Source: Candidatus Rifleibacteriota bacterium
GTDB lineage: Bacteria; Muiribacteriota; Ozemobacteria; Ozemobacterales; Ozemobacteraceae
DNA length: 64,000 nucleotides
NCBI GenBank assembly: GCA_012517355.1
Contig: JAAYVD010000023.1
Span: 62,001-126,000 of the forward strand
Direction: 5' to 3'
Shown here: positions 9,072-18,006 of the stretch, in pieces
Numbering within the stretch: position 1 is the stretch's first letter
Layout of the letters: every line of letters begins with the position of its first letter
Made by a program: the position numbers and the translations under genes
Notes under the pieces: generated by a model
What the model was told of the DNA's origin: nothing
Seen by the model: the letters and a program-made list of their open reading frames with translations, nothing else
Databases searched by the model: none

Positions 9072-9953
9072 ATGAAAACCATCCGCAAATCGGTCGCCTG
9101 GATCCTGATGGGCCTGTTGATCATCAACCCCCTGGTTTTTGAAGCCGTTGCCTGGGCCGAGGATTCGGCCACCACCGCATCCGGCACCGAGGATGCCACC
9201 GCCAGCGCCGACAAGGGCGCCGCCGATACCGCCGCGGCCAGCGACAAGCTGAATTCCACCAAGAACGCCAAGACCAACTCCTTCATGAGCAGCGGCACCA
9301 AGAACAAGATCAAGGATGCCAACAAGCAGCTCAACACGGCGAAAGACCAGGTCAACGATGTCAAGGGCAGCGCCAAGGACACCGCCGACTCGGTCAAGGG
9401 CATTGCTGACGCCGCCTCCGGCAAGGATGACTCCACCTTCTCCAAGCTGACCAAGGTCCAGGCCGCCGTCCAGAAGGCCCTGATCAAGGTCGGACAGCTC
9501 CTCCAGAAGATCGGCCAGTTGCTCAAGACCGTCGGCCAGGCCCTCATGGCCATCGGCCAGGTCCTCTCCGGCATTCCCTGGACCGCCGCCATCGGCGCCG
9601 CCCTCATCAAGGTCGGCAAGGTCCTGGTCACCGTCGGCACCATGCTCGATACGGTCGGCAAGGCCATCGAGAAGGTCGGACAGGTGGCCGGCAAGGCAGA
9701 CATGAACTTCAAGGACGCCCTGAGCGGCATCGTCACCGCCGCCAAGGACGGCTGGAAGGAAGGCCAGACCAAGGCCGACGCCATGGAAAAGGAAACCAAG
9801 GAGAAATACGGCCAGGATTCCTCCTCCTCCACCGACACCAGCACCGCCGCCGATGATGCCACCTCCGACGACAGCGCGAACGACGCCGGCGACGAATCCG
9901 ACGACCGCCCCGCCCAGGATTCGGACGACGCGGACGCCACCGCCGACGAGTAA
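9072..9953 (+). CDS. Secreted protein with tandem Gly-containing heptads and acidic C-terminal tail
   Basis: Signal peptide, then ALIKVGQ LLQKIGQ LLKTVGQ ALMAIGQ ... ALIKVGK VLVTVGT MLDTVGK AIEKVGQ; D/S/A-rich tail. Confidence 0.8.
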   Translation: MKTIRKSVAWILMGLLIINPLVFEAVAWAEDSATTASGTEDATASADKGAADTAAASDKLNSTKNAKTNSFMSSGTKNKIKDANKQLNTAKDQVNDVKGSAKDTADSVKGIADAASGKDDSTFSKLTKVQAAVQKALIKVGQLLQKIGQLLKTVGQALMAIGQVLSGIPWTAAIGAALIKVGKVLVTVGTMLDTVGKAIEKVGQVAGKADMNFKDALSGIVTAAKDGWKEGQTKADAMEKETKEKYGQDSSSSTDTSTAADDATSDDSANDAGDESDDRPAQDSDDADATADE

Positions 9954-9971
9954 TCCCCGACCCGCAACGAT

Positions 9972-10010
9972 CGAAACCCCCGGGGGACCTCCCCGGGGGT
10001 TTCGCTTTTC
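9972..10010 (+). terminator. Rho-independent terminator
   Basis: cgaaacccccggggg-acct-ccccgggggtttcg followed by cttttc. Confidence 0.85.
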
Positions 10011-10264
10011 CCGTCTGAACGGGGTTTCGGCCAGGAACCGCGACGGTTCCGGAAATACCCGTCAGCCACCTTCCGGCAGGTCCCTGGTCACGGATGAGTT
10101 TTCCGGGGGGTGGCAGACATTCCCGCTTGGCGCCGGCACCTGGAACAGGGGTCCTTGCCGCTGATGATCGTTGATGGCGCTGATACCGTGCCGCCCTCAT
10201 TTCGCGAACAGCCGGCTCCATCCGCCGCGGCCCGTTTTCCACCCGGTGCTGCCAAAATCAACAA

Positions 10265-10425
10265 TGATCCGCATGAAGGCTTTCCGAAGGGGCTTTGCCC
10301 CTTCACCCCACCAGGGCCGATGGCCCTGGACCCTTTCTGCTGGCGGGGGGAACGCTGACGCGTTCACCTCGCGGAAGCTCCGCTTCGCGGTTCGTTAGCC
10401 CTGGACCGGACGGTAGAAAATCAAA
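10265..10425. repeat. Multi-hairpin interspersed repeat A, copy 1
   Basis: ~91% identical by hand count, without indels, to 16521..16681; contains GAAGGGGC-TTT-GCCCCTTC and CCAGGGCC-GAT-GGCCCTGG hairpins. Confidence 0.9.
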
Positions 10426-10473
10426 GCGGCCAGCGGACGCGACAGATACGTTGGGCCCGCCCCAAAGACGGAG

Positions 10474-10556
10474 AGAAGGCTTCCCCCCTTCCACCTCGGA
10501 TGGCGGTGCGAAACCTCCGTTTTGCGCAACGCAAGGGGGCCAACCCTTCCCGTGGC
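10474..10556 (-). repeat. 84-bp repeat family B, dispersed copy (inverted relative to the 33.1-kb array)
   Basis: gaaggcttcccccct-tccacctcggatggcggtgcgaaacctccgttttgcgcaacgcaagggggccaacc matches the reverse complement of the 33.1-kb unit. Confidence 0.65.
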
Positions 10557-10619
10557 ACAGGGTTGCTGGAAGTCAGCCCTTGGCGCAATCCTCCCGGCGT
10601 CGTCGCGAATGCGTGGGAA

Positions 10620-11285
10620 TCAGGCGGCGGAGGAGGTGGCAGGGCCAGCCACGGAGAGCAGTGGCTCGAGCAGGTCGCGCAGCTCGGCGCGGGCCTTGAA
10701 CAACCGTGACTTGGCGGTCCCTTCCGGGATGTTGAGCAGTTCCGCCACCTCGTGCAAGGGAAGATCGAGCAGATACCGCATCACCAGGATCTCCCGATGC
10801 ATCTCGGGCAACCGGGCGAGGCAGGCGTGCACCTGGGTGGCGTCCTCCCGCAGCAGGACCTCCCGTTCGGGAGCCGGGCTGACGTCCCGGATCGCTCCCG
10901 CCAGCACCGCGGGGTCGAGGGGCCGCGGCACGCTCTTGCGGCGATGTGACACGGCCAGGTTCCGGGCGATGGTCATCAGCCAGGCCCGGAACGACAGGGC
11001 GGGGTTGTGCAGAGCGGCCTTGCGATGGACGAGCAGGAAGGTCTCCTGCGTGATGTCCTCGGCGTCGGTGGCGTTGCCCAGGTAATGGAACAGGAAGCGG
11101 TACACCATTCCCTGGTGGCGCCGAACCAGCGCTTCGAAGGCGTCGAGATCCCCCCCCAGGATGCCCTGGAGGAGGACCTGATCGGAAGCGTCGGGGGTGG
11201 GCTTCACGGGGAGCCGCGGGGGGGAAGGATCAATCCTGGGGAACCTCCGGGCGGTCGGAATCCGGGACGACGGTCGAACTGGCAT
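10620..11285 (-). CDS. ECF-type RNA polymerase sigma factor
   Basis: MVYRFLFHYLGNATDAEDITQETFLLVHRKAAL (sigma2) and LPEMHREILVMRYLLDLPLHEVAELLNIPEGTAKSRLFKARAEL (sigma4). Start uncertain (GTG near 11207 possible). Confidence 0.9.
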   Translation of the reverse strand: MPVRPSSRIPTARRFPRIDPSPPRLPVKPTPDASDQVLLQGILGGDLDAFEALVRRHQGMVYRFLFHYLGNATDAEDITQETFLLVHRKAALHNPALSFRAWLMTIARNLAVSHRRKSVPRPLDPAVLAGAIRDVSPAPEREVLLREDATQVHACLARLPEMHREILVMRYLLDLPLHEVAELLNIPEGTAKSRLFKARAELRDLLEPLLSVAGPATSSAA

Positions 11286-12150
11286 CGCTGCCGGGAAGGG
11301 CTTCCCAGCCGGAGGGGCCCACCCGCAGTTCCTCGCCCGGGCCGAGCACCTTCCGCCCCGAACCCGCCTCGACCTGCACTCGCCCTGCGCTTACCTGCAC
11401 CAGCAGGCGCCGCTCGCTCAATTCCAGGGTGAACCCGGTTCCCATGACGGTGACCGTGGCCAGGGGGGTGAGCACCCGGAACGCGGGGGCCCCCTCGGAC
11501 ACCGGTCTGACCTGCACCTTCGCCCGTCCCCCGGACAGCCGGAACCCGTATTCCTGCAAGGTCAGGCGGGCCCCCTCGACCTCCACCTCGGCCTGCCCGG
11601 GCAAGCGGAACCGGGCCCGGGAGGCGGGGGGGAAGGCCAATTCCGCGCCGGCGGGGAAGGTGGTGCCCGCCTCGGGGGCGGCCGCCACCCCGCCGGGCCC
11701 CGTCACCGTGGGTTGTCCACCGTGCAGCATCGTCATCTGCCAGGCGTGCTTTCCGGCGGCGGCAGGCCCTTCGGTCCGGGGCGGCACCCGGGCCAAGACC
11801 GCCCACAACAGCACAAAGATGATGGAGCCCGCAGCCGCGTAGAACAGGCTCGATTTCAGCGGAGAGGTGGGAGCCAGGAACTGGACCCAGGCGATCAGCC
11901 GGTCGCCGAGCGACGGTCCGGCCGCGTCCACCGGCCCGGCCGCCGCGGCCGCCTGGCGGATCCGGGGGGCGAGATCGGGCACCCGGGCGCAACCGCGCAC
12001 CACCGCCAGACCTTCGAGCAGGCGGCGCGAGGCTTCCAGCTTGCGCCGACAGGCCATGCAGGTGCGGGCATGCGCCTGCTCCTCGGCAGAAGGGGTGTAG
12101 GGGTCGCGGGTATCGAGACCGTTCTGGAAATCCTGGCAGTTCATTTCCAT
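11230..12150 (-). CDS. Anti-sigma factor with zf-HC2-like N-terminus, TM and FecR domain
   Basis: HARTCMACRRKLEASRRLL Cys motif; TM SSLFYAAAGSIIFVLLWAVL; FecR-like FRVLTPLATVTVMGTGFTLELSERRLLVQVSAGRVQVEA. Confidence 0.8.
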   Translation of the reverse strand: MEMNCQDFQNGLDTRDPYTPSAEEQAHARTCMACRRKLEASRRLLEGLAVVRGCARVPDLAPRIRQAAAAAGPVDAAGPSLGDRLIAWVQFLAPTSPLKSSLFYAAAGSIIFVLLWAVLARVPPRTEGPAAAGKHAWQMTMLHGGQPTVTGPGGVAAAPEAGTTFPAGAELAFPPASRARFRLPGQAEVEVEGARLTLQEYGFRLSGGRAKVQVRPVSEGAPAFRVLTPLATVTVMGTGFTLELSERRLLVQVSAGRVQVEAGSGRKVLGPGEELRVGPSGWEALPGSDASSTVVPDSDRPEVPQD

Positions 12151-12538
12151 CCTCCACCCTGAGAGACGCCCCGTCTCCCCGATCGGTTCACGAGAAACGT
12201 GACCATCTTTTCCCCGGACATGGTAGACGAATTCCCCCCCGGGAACAACCGCCCCTTCCAGCCCAGGCGTGGCGACCGCCTGGAAGGTCGGATCCCAGGC
12301 GGGGTCCGATGGTCCGGTCAGGAACCGCCAGGGTGACCGGGGGCTGTTCCCCGGGACCGCGACCAGCAACTCGGCGCGGCGACAGGGGCGGCCCGGGGTC
12401 CGCCGCCGGCCGTCCCTCCTAACCTGCATCGCTGGCGGAACAGAACACCCGTATCGTGCACCGCCCGGGGGTCCAGTGAAGATCATGTGCCGAAGTGGCC
12501 CCCGGGATGGACCTGGGGTATACTTTCTGCAGACGACT

Positions 12539-14215
12539 ATGATCAAGAAGATCGCCTGTCCCGCCTGTGGCATCGAATTCGAGGCGGTCAGCTTTCCCCA
12601 GGCGCAGGGCATCTTCTGCCCCAACTGCGCCACCGAGGTCGATCCCAACCACGGGGTCGCCCTCGAGGAGCTGGGCGGGTACAAACTCGCCGGCCTCCTG
12701 GGGCAGGGCGGCATGGGGCAGGTCTACCGGGCCGCCTCCCCCACCGGGGCACCCGTGGCCGTCAAGGTGATGGCCCAGGAGATGAGCGAATCCCCCGAAC
12801 TCCAGGAGCGCTTCGACCGCGAGATGGAGATCATGGCCGGCCTCGACCATCCCAACATCGTCAAGGTGCTCGACCGCGGCAAGACCAGCCTGTTCAAGTT
12901 CTTCGTCATGGAACTCATCGAAGGGACCACCCTGCGGCACCTGATCCGTGACGGCAAGCTGAACGAGGCCGCCATCTTCGACATCGCCGTCCAGACCCTG
13001 CGGGCCCTCGGACACGCCCACGCCCACGGCATCATCCACCGGGACATCAAGCCCGAGAACATCCTGCTCGACCACTCCGGCGTGGTCAAGGTCACCGATT
13101 TCGGCCTGGCCCGCAAAGTCTCCTTCGAAGGCCCGGCCCTCACGGCCACCAACGCCTTCATGGGCACAGAAAACTACATGTCTCCCGAGCAGAAGATCAA
13201 CCCGAAGGCCGTGACCCATCGGTGCGACATCTATTCCTTCGGGGTCGTGCTCTACGAGATGCTGACGGGCGGCATGCTCCCGTTGGGCATCTTCCAGCCC
13301 CCCTCGTTCTACCGGCCCCTCCACGAGTTCTGGGATGCCCTCACCTTCCGGCTCCTCGACCTCAACCCCGACATGCGTCCCGGCAACTGCGACGACATCA
13401 TCCGGGAAATGGAGGGCTTCCTGAAGGAACCCGCCGCCGCCCGGCGCCCGCATCCCCCCAGCGACCGCCCGCCCGCCCCTCCTCCCGGCGAGCACCCCTC
13501 GAACGACGGGCTGATGAAAAAGGAAGAGGCGCGCATCCACCAGCATTTCCAGGACCTTTCCCAAAAAGCCTACGAACGGTTCCAGAGGGGCGAGTTCGAG
13601 ACCGCCGCCCGCCACTGGGAGGAAGCCCTGGCCTTCACCTCGGATCCCGACGAACGCGAGAACATCGTCAACTGGAAACGGGCCTGCCAGGAAAAGCTCG
13701 CCGAGCGGAAGGTCAAGAACGCCCTCGTCTTCCTCTGCCCACGGTGCCTCAAACCGTTCTCCCAGGACCCCGAGCAGCCGGTCCCCGGCCGCCTCGACTG
13801 CCCCACCTGCGGCGGCGCCATCTTCTACGATTCCCTCCGCAAGAAATGGCACGCCGGCGAAGGCCAGGCCGTTAACAAACCGGCGACCCCTGCCGAAAAA
13901 CCCTCCAGAAAGGAGAAACCCCAGACCGGGTCCCCCTCCGGCTCGATCCTGTGGCAACTCTTTCTGGCGGCGGTGGTGGCAGCCCTCCTGATCGACCTGT
14001 GGAGCCCCGACCAGCTCGACCAGATGCTCCAGCGGGTCCTGGCCCTGGTTCCCGCCTTCGGACTGTCGCAGGGAAGTGTCGGCCTCATCATCCGCTTCGT
14101 GATCTACCTGTTCGTCATCTACTGGGGATGCGGTCTGGCCTATTCCCTATATGATTCCAACCGAACCCCGCCGGATTCCCCACCCGACGATCTCACCACC
14201 TTCCGCCGGAAGTAG
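12539..14215 (+). CDS. Ser/Thr protein kinase flanked by two zinc ribbons, two C-terminal TM segments
   Basis: N-terminal CPACGIEF..CPNCATE; LLGQGGMGQVYRA, HRDIKPENILL, TDFGLA; C-terminal CPRCLKPF..CPTCGG; ATG 12539 used instead of track start 12269. Confidence 0.93.
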   Translation: MIKKIACPACGIEFEAVSFPQAQGIFCPNCATEVDPNHGVALEELGGYKLAGLLGQGGMGQVYRAASPTGAPVAVKVMAQEMSESPELQERFDREMEIMAGLDHPNIVKVLDRGKTSLFKFFVMELIEGTTLRHLIRDGKLNEAAIFDIAVQTLRALGHAHAHGIIHRDIKPENILLDHSGVVKVTDFGLARKVSFEGPALTATNAFMGTENYMSPEQKINPKAVTHRCDIYSFGVVLYEMLTGGMLPLGIFQPPSFYRPLHEFWDALTFRLLDLNPDMRPGNCDDIIREMEGFLKEPAAARRPHPPSDRPPAPPPGEHPSNDGLMKKEEARIHQHFQDLSQKAYERFQRGEFETAARHWEEALAFTSDPDERENIVNWKRACQEKLAERKVKNALVFLCPRCLKPFSQDPEQPVPGRLDCPTCGGAIFYDSLRKKWHAGEGQAVNKPATPAEKPSRKEKPQTGSPSGSILWQLFLAAVVAALLIDLWSPDQLDQMLQRVLALVPAFGLSQGSVGLIIRFVIYLFVIYWGCGLAYSLYDSNRTPPDSPPDDLTTFRRK

Positions 14216-14705
14216 GCTCCTGCGGCTGGTCATCGCCGGGGCCACCGCCCTCGCCCTGCTGGTCCCCCTGTTCCCTTCGAGCTTCGGCGGAGATCCCGGG
14301 CTCGTCGGCATCGAGGTGCGCGACCGCGAACGCTTCCTGCACCGGCTGAAGTTCCTCCGGATGAAACGCCCGCAGGACGCGGAAATCACCTACCAGATCG
14401 GGAACCTGTACTACAGTCTCAAAATGGAAGACGACGCCATCAAGGAATACCGGCGCTGCCTCAAGACCGACCCCGCCCATTACGAGGCGAAATGGTTCCT
14501 GAGCCATGTTCTGGCCAGCAAAGGCTACCTGGAGGAGTCCTTCCGCCTCGCCCGCGAACTCCTCGACACCCGCCCCGACGACGCCGAGACCTATTTCTGG
14601 GCCGGTGAGATCCTGCGCAAGATGGACCTTCCCGAGATCGCCCGCGACTACGAGCGGCGCTGGGAGGAAATCCTCTGGGAGAAAAAGGGAAAACCCCTCG
14701 GCTGA
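14151..14705 (+). CDS. TPR-repeat protein with N-terminal signal/TM
   Basis: AEITYQIGNLYYSLKMEDDAIKEYRRCLKTDPAHYEAKWFLSHVLASKGYLEES; overlaps kinase 3' end by 65 bp. Confidence 0.75.
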   Translation: MIPTEPRRIPHPTISPPSAGSRLLRLVIAGATALALLVPLFPSSFGGDPGLVGIEVRDRERFLHRLKFLRMKRPQDAEITYQIGNLYYSLKMEDDAIKEYRRCLKTDPAHYEAKWFLSHVLASKGYLEESFRLARELLDTRPDDAETYFWAGEILRKMDLPEIARDYERRWEEILWEKKGKPLG

Positions 14706-14714
14706 CGCAGGCCG

Positions 14715-15383
14715 TCAGGCGGTCCGCCGCACCTCTTCCTTGAGCTGGGCCAGCTCCGCGTCGACCTCCTCCTCCTGGCTCACCAGCTTGAGGGAATCGC
14801 CGAGCTGCAGCCGCTCCGAAGCCAGCGTGGCATCCGCCATCGCCTCGCGGTGGACCGAACCGTCCGGAAGGGCCAGCCGTTCGTCACAGGATTCCACGCT
14901 CCGGGTCGTCTCTTCCAGAATGCCCGACAGGGCCAGCTTGGTGTCCGCCCGCCGCTGCCGGCCGGCCGCCACCTCGGCCTGGATCCTGGCCTCGGCCAGC
15001 CTGCCTTCCAGCACCTGGAAACTGTCCTGCAGAAGGCGGACCGTCTTGCGCTGTTCCTCGAGTTCGGGCCGCAGGGTGGCGGCGTTCTGCAGGTGGGTCT
15101 TCTTCTGACGCAGGCAGGTGCGGGCGGCTTCTTCCTTCCCATCCCCCAGGAAAGTCATCGCCTCCTGGGTGCATTGCTCGGCCAGTTGCTCGAATTGGGC
15201 CAGCCGGACGGCCAGCGACCGCTCCTGCTGGATGGCCTTGGCCAGCTGCATCTTGACCCCGCGCTGGCCCTCCTCGAGACTCGCGATGTGCCTCTCGAGG
15301 TCCGAACCCGGGTTCCGGCCCCGGTTGGCCAGCCAGTTCCAGATGCCGCCCACGACCTTCCCCAGCATTTCACGCACGTTCAT
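14715..15383 (-). CDS. PspA/IM30-like coiled-coil protein
   Basis: MNVREMLGKVVGGIWNWLANRGRNPGSDLERHIASLEEGQRGVKMQLAKAIQQERSLAVRLAQ...; PspA-like pattern. Confidence 0.6.
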   Translation of the reverse strand: MNVREMLGKVVGGIWNWLANRGRNPGSDLERHIASLEEGQRGVKMQLAKAIQQERSLAVRLAQFEQLAEQCTQEAMTFLGDGKEEAARTCLRQKKTHLQNAATLRPELEEQRKTVRLLQDSFQVLEGRLAEARIQAEVAAGRQRRADTKLALSGILEETTRSVESCDERLALPDGSVHREAMADATLASERLQLGDSLKLVSQEEEVDAELAQLKEEVRRTA

Positions 15384-15660
15384 GCCCCGCTCCTCGTTTC
15401 CCAGGTTCTGCTGGAGAAATTCCCGCAACAAACGTACCTGTCAACCCTGAACTTCCATTCCCTCTCTGGGAGCCCATCTCCAGGGAAGGATGGAGATGGT
15501 CCCCACCCGGCTGTGTCATTCGTGTCCCAACTCCCTCGGTCAGGCCTGCCGCACCCGGAACCGTGGAGAGTCCGCAACCGAACCTCGGCGAAAGGGCCTG
15601 GCCGTGTCTGCTCCCCTCGTCAGGGTGCTCCCCTCGTCCTGGGCTTCCGGTCGCCCGGAT

Positions 15661-16248
15661 TCACCATTTCCCAGGCTCGATCCCTTCCTCGCGGTACCGT
15701 TGCCGGACCTGCGCCACGAAGTCCGGGCCCAGGGTTTTTTCGAGCGTGTCGGCAAAGGCCAGAAGGATGGGCGGGGCGTCGGGCAGACTGCGGCAGAATT
15801 CCGCCTCGTAGACATTGATCAGGCACCCGGTGGCGGTATCCCGCAGGACCAGGGGGTAGAACTGGCACCAGACGGGCTTCACGAGAAAGACCGGCAACCC
15901 CTCCTCCTCCGCCAGGTCATGCAGGCTGCACAGCAGCACCCCGTGGCCATCGATCAGTCCCAGCGGACAGGGGTGGTTGCGGGCCATCTCCCGGATGTGC
16001 AGACGGCCCCGATACGTCTCGGTCAACCCTTCGGCGGCCAGGAACTTCCGGTTCTTTTCGGGCAGCCGGGGCAGAAGGCGGGGAAGCATCCCCTCGAGCC
16101 GCGCCGCCTCTTCCGGCAGCAGGCTGGCTCCCAGGTCGCCGATCCGGCAGCAGGACCCTTTGCAGCCGGCCAGATCGCAGGCGAACCGCTTCGCCCAGAC
16201 CTCGTCGGAAACGATGATCTCCCCGATGGCATGCCGGAACACGTGCAT
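15661..16248 (-). CDS. DUF3109-like Cys-rich protein
   Basis: KRFACDLAGCKGSCCRIGDLGASLLPEE, CPLGLIDGHGVLLCSLHDLA, KPVWCQFYPLV Cys motifs; start set at MHVFRHAIGE. Confidence 0.75.
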   Translation of the reverse strand: MHVFRHAIGEIIVSDEVWAKRFACDLAGCKGSCCRIGDLGASLLPEEAARLEGMLPRLLPRLPEKNRKFLAAEGLTETYRGRLHIREMARNHPCPLGLIDGHGVLLCSLHDLAEEEGLPVFLVKPVWCQFYPLVLRDTATGCLINVYEAEFCRSLPDAPPILLAFADTLEKTLGPDFVAQVRQRYREEGIEPGKW

Positions 16249-16520
16249 TTCGTGCCCCCCGGGCCGAGAATTCCCGCCTCGCGGAAGGATGGCCCGGCCG
16301 AGATTGTAGCGCACCCTCCCCCCGGGGTCAAAACCGCGCGGGGTCCACGGACCAGAGGGGAAGGCGGCCGGCCGGCCCCGACACTCCTGGGATCGGCCGG
16401 GGGAACGCCCCTGACATCCCGGGGAGGCAGGCAGCCCCCGGGTTCGCCGGGGGTTGGGCTTCCCCGACCCCGCCCGGAACCCGCCACCTGGAGTGCGGTC
16501 CGGTGCGGAAAAAAAGACCA

Positions 16521-16681
16521 TGATCCGCACAAAGGCTTGCCGAAGGGGCGTTGCCCCTTCACCCCACCAGGGCCAATGGCCCTGGACCCTTTCTGCTGGC
16601 GAGATGAACGCTGACGCATTCACCTCGCGGGAGCTCCGCTTCGCGGTCCGTCAGCCCTGAAGCGGATGGAAGAAAAAATAA
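16521..16681. repeat. Multi-hairpin interspersed repeat A, copy 2
   Basis: Same length as copy 1; hairpins GAAGGGGC-GTT-GCCCCTTC and CCAGGGCC-AAT-GGCCCTGG; abuts rnpB 3' end. Confidence 0.9.
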
Positions 16682-17057
16682 GGCAGACCGGCCTGTAAGC
16701 CGGGTTCTGTGCCCCGTGAGGGGCGTCGGTCATCTATCTGGGATCACGGTTACCCGTGACCTCGAGCGACCAACCCGGGGGAATTGGAACGGGCCACTCC
16801 GTCCCCCTGTTAGGTCTTGCTCCAGACGGGGTTTTCCAGAACCTTCCGTCACCGGAAGGCCGGTGCGCTCTTACCGCACCATTTCACCCTTGCCTGTGTT
16901 CTTGCGAACCATCGGCGGTGTCTTTTCTGTTGCACTTTCCGTCCCCAGGGGATTCCTCCCCTGAAGCCTGGGCGTTACCCAGCGTCCTGCCCTGTGGAGC
17001 CCGGACTTTCCTCATCTTCCCCGAGGGGGGAAGACGCGACCGACCGGCCGGCCTGCC
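16682..17057 (-). ncRNA. rnpB: RNase P RNA, bacterial type
   Basis: Minus strand contains GAGGAAAGTCCGGGCTCCACAGGGCAGG and ACAGAACCCGGCTTA. 5' GGCAGGCCGG pairs with 3' CCGGTCTGCC as P1. Confidence 0.95.
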
Positions 17058-17063
17058 GGTGCT

Positions 17064-17093
17064 ATTGTATCTCAGCCGCCCTGGTCGTGTCTA
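17064..17093 (-). promoter_or_regulatory. Putative rnpB promoter
   Basis: Minus strand TAGACA-N18-TACAAT just upstream of the rnpB 5' end. Confidence 0.45.
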
Positions 17094-18001
17094 TCGTCGG
17101 CCGACAGGTCGCGGTCCACCCCCGGCGGATTGCCGATCCGGACGTTGCGCCGGGTGCCCAGCAGCCACATCTGGAAGCCTGCCCACCCCGAAGGATACAG
17201 GGGTTCCTTCTTGCGTCGCGAGAACCCGCATCGGTCACAGGAGAAGATCTTGCGGCGCAGGCCGAGAGTGTTGTTGCCGGGCTCCTTGAGCGTCTCGTGC
17301 GTGGTGCGCAGGGTGCCGTTGCACCGGGGGCACCGCTCGACGAAGAAGACGAAATAGCACAGGAACAGGCCGACCAGCATGGCCAGGAAGATCTCCTTGG
17401 AAGCCCACAGGAAGCTGAGCAGGTCGAACGGCCCGGCCGGGGTTCCCCGCCGCTGGTCCTCGCGCTTGAGTTCGTCGAGCAGCATCCGCTTGATGGTCAG
17501 GACCCCCTCGAGGAAGCCGCGTCCGTCGTTGTTCTCGGCATTGTTCGGCAGGATGACCCGATTGAGGATCTTCTCGCCCATCTCGCGGGTGATCAGGTAT
17601 TTGAGCCCGATCCCGACCCGGAGGTTGAACTTGCCGTGCAGGGAATCATGCGGCAGGGCCGCATACAGGAGGATTCCCTTCTTGTCGAGACCGATGGAGC
17701 GGATCCATTCCGAGAAGAAGGTCTCGACGCGATCCCCGTAGACGGTCATATCCTCGAGGATCTCGGTCTTGATGAGGATCCGGATACCCATCTTGGTCTC
17801 GATCTCGTGGCAGGCCGCCAGGATCTGCGCGGTGATGGGGTCCCGCACCAGCTTCGCCTCGTCGACCAGGTACCGCTCGGGGGCGAACTCGAACGAGGCG
17901 CTGGCGGTCTGCGCGGAAACCGCGGGCGCCCAGAGCGCGGCCAGCAGGAACAGGCCGGCCAGGACCGGCGGCAGGGCGTGGAGCAGGCGGCGGCAGGCCA
18001 T
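17072..18001 (-). CDS. TPM-domain (YgcG-like) membrane protein with zinc ribbon
   Basis: Signal peptide; YLVDEAKLVRDPITAQILAACHEIETKMGIRILIKTEI...; TM; CPRCNGTL..CDRCGF. Confidence 0.7.
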   Translation of the reverse strand: MACRRLLHALPPVLAGLFLLAALWAPAVSAQTASASFEFAPERYLVDEAKLVRDPITAQILAACHEIETKMGIRILIKTEILEDMTVYGDRVETFFSEWIRSIGLDKKGILLYAALPHDSLHGKFNLRVGIGLKYLITREMGEKILNRVILPNNAENNDGRGFLEGVLTIKRMLLDELKREDQRRGTPAGPFDLLSFLWASKEIFLAMLVGLFLCYFVFFVERCPRCNGTLRTTHETLKEPGNNTLGLRRKIFSCDRCGFSRRKKEPLYPSGWAGFQMWLLGTRRNVRIGNPPGVDRDLSADDRHDQGG

Positions 18002-18006
18002 GGTCG

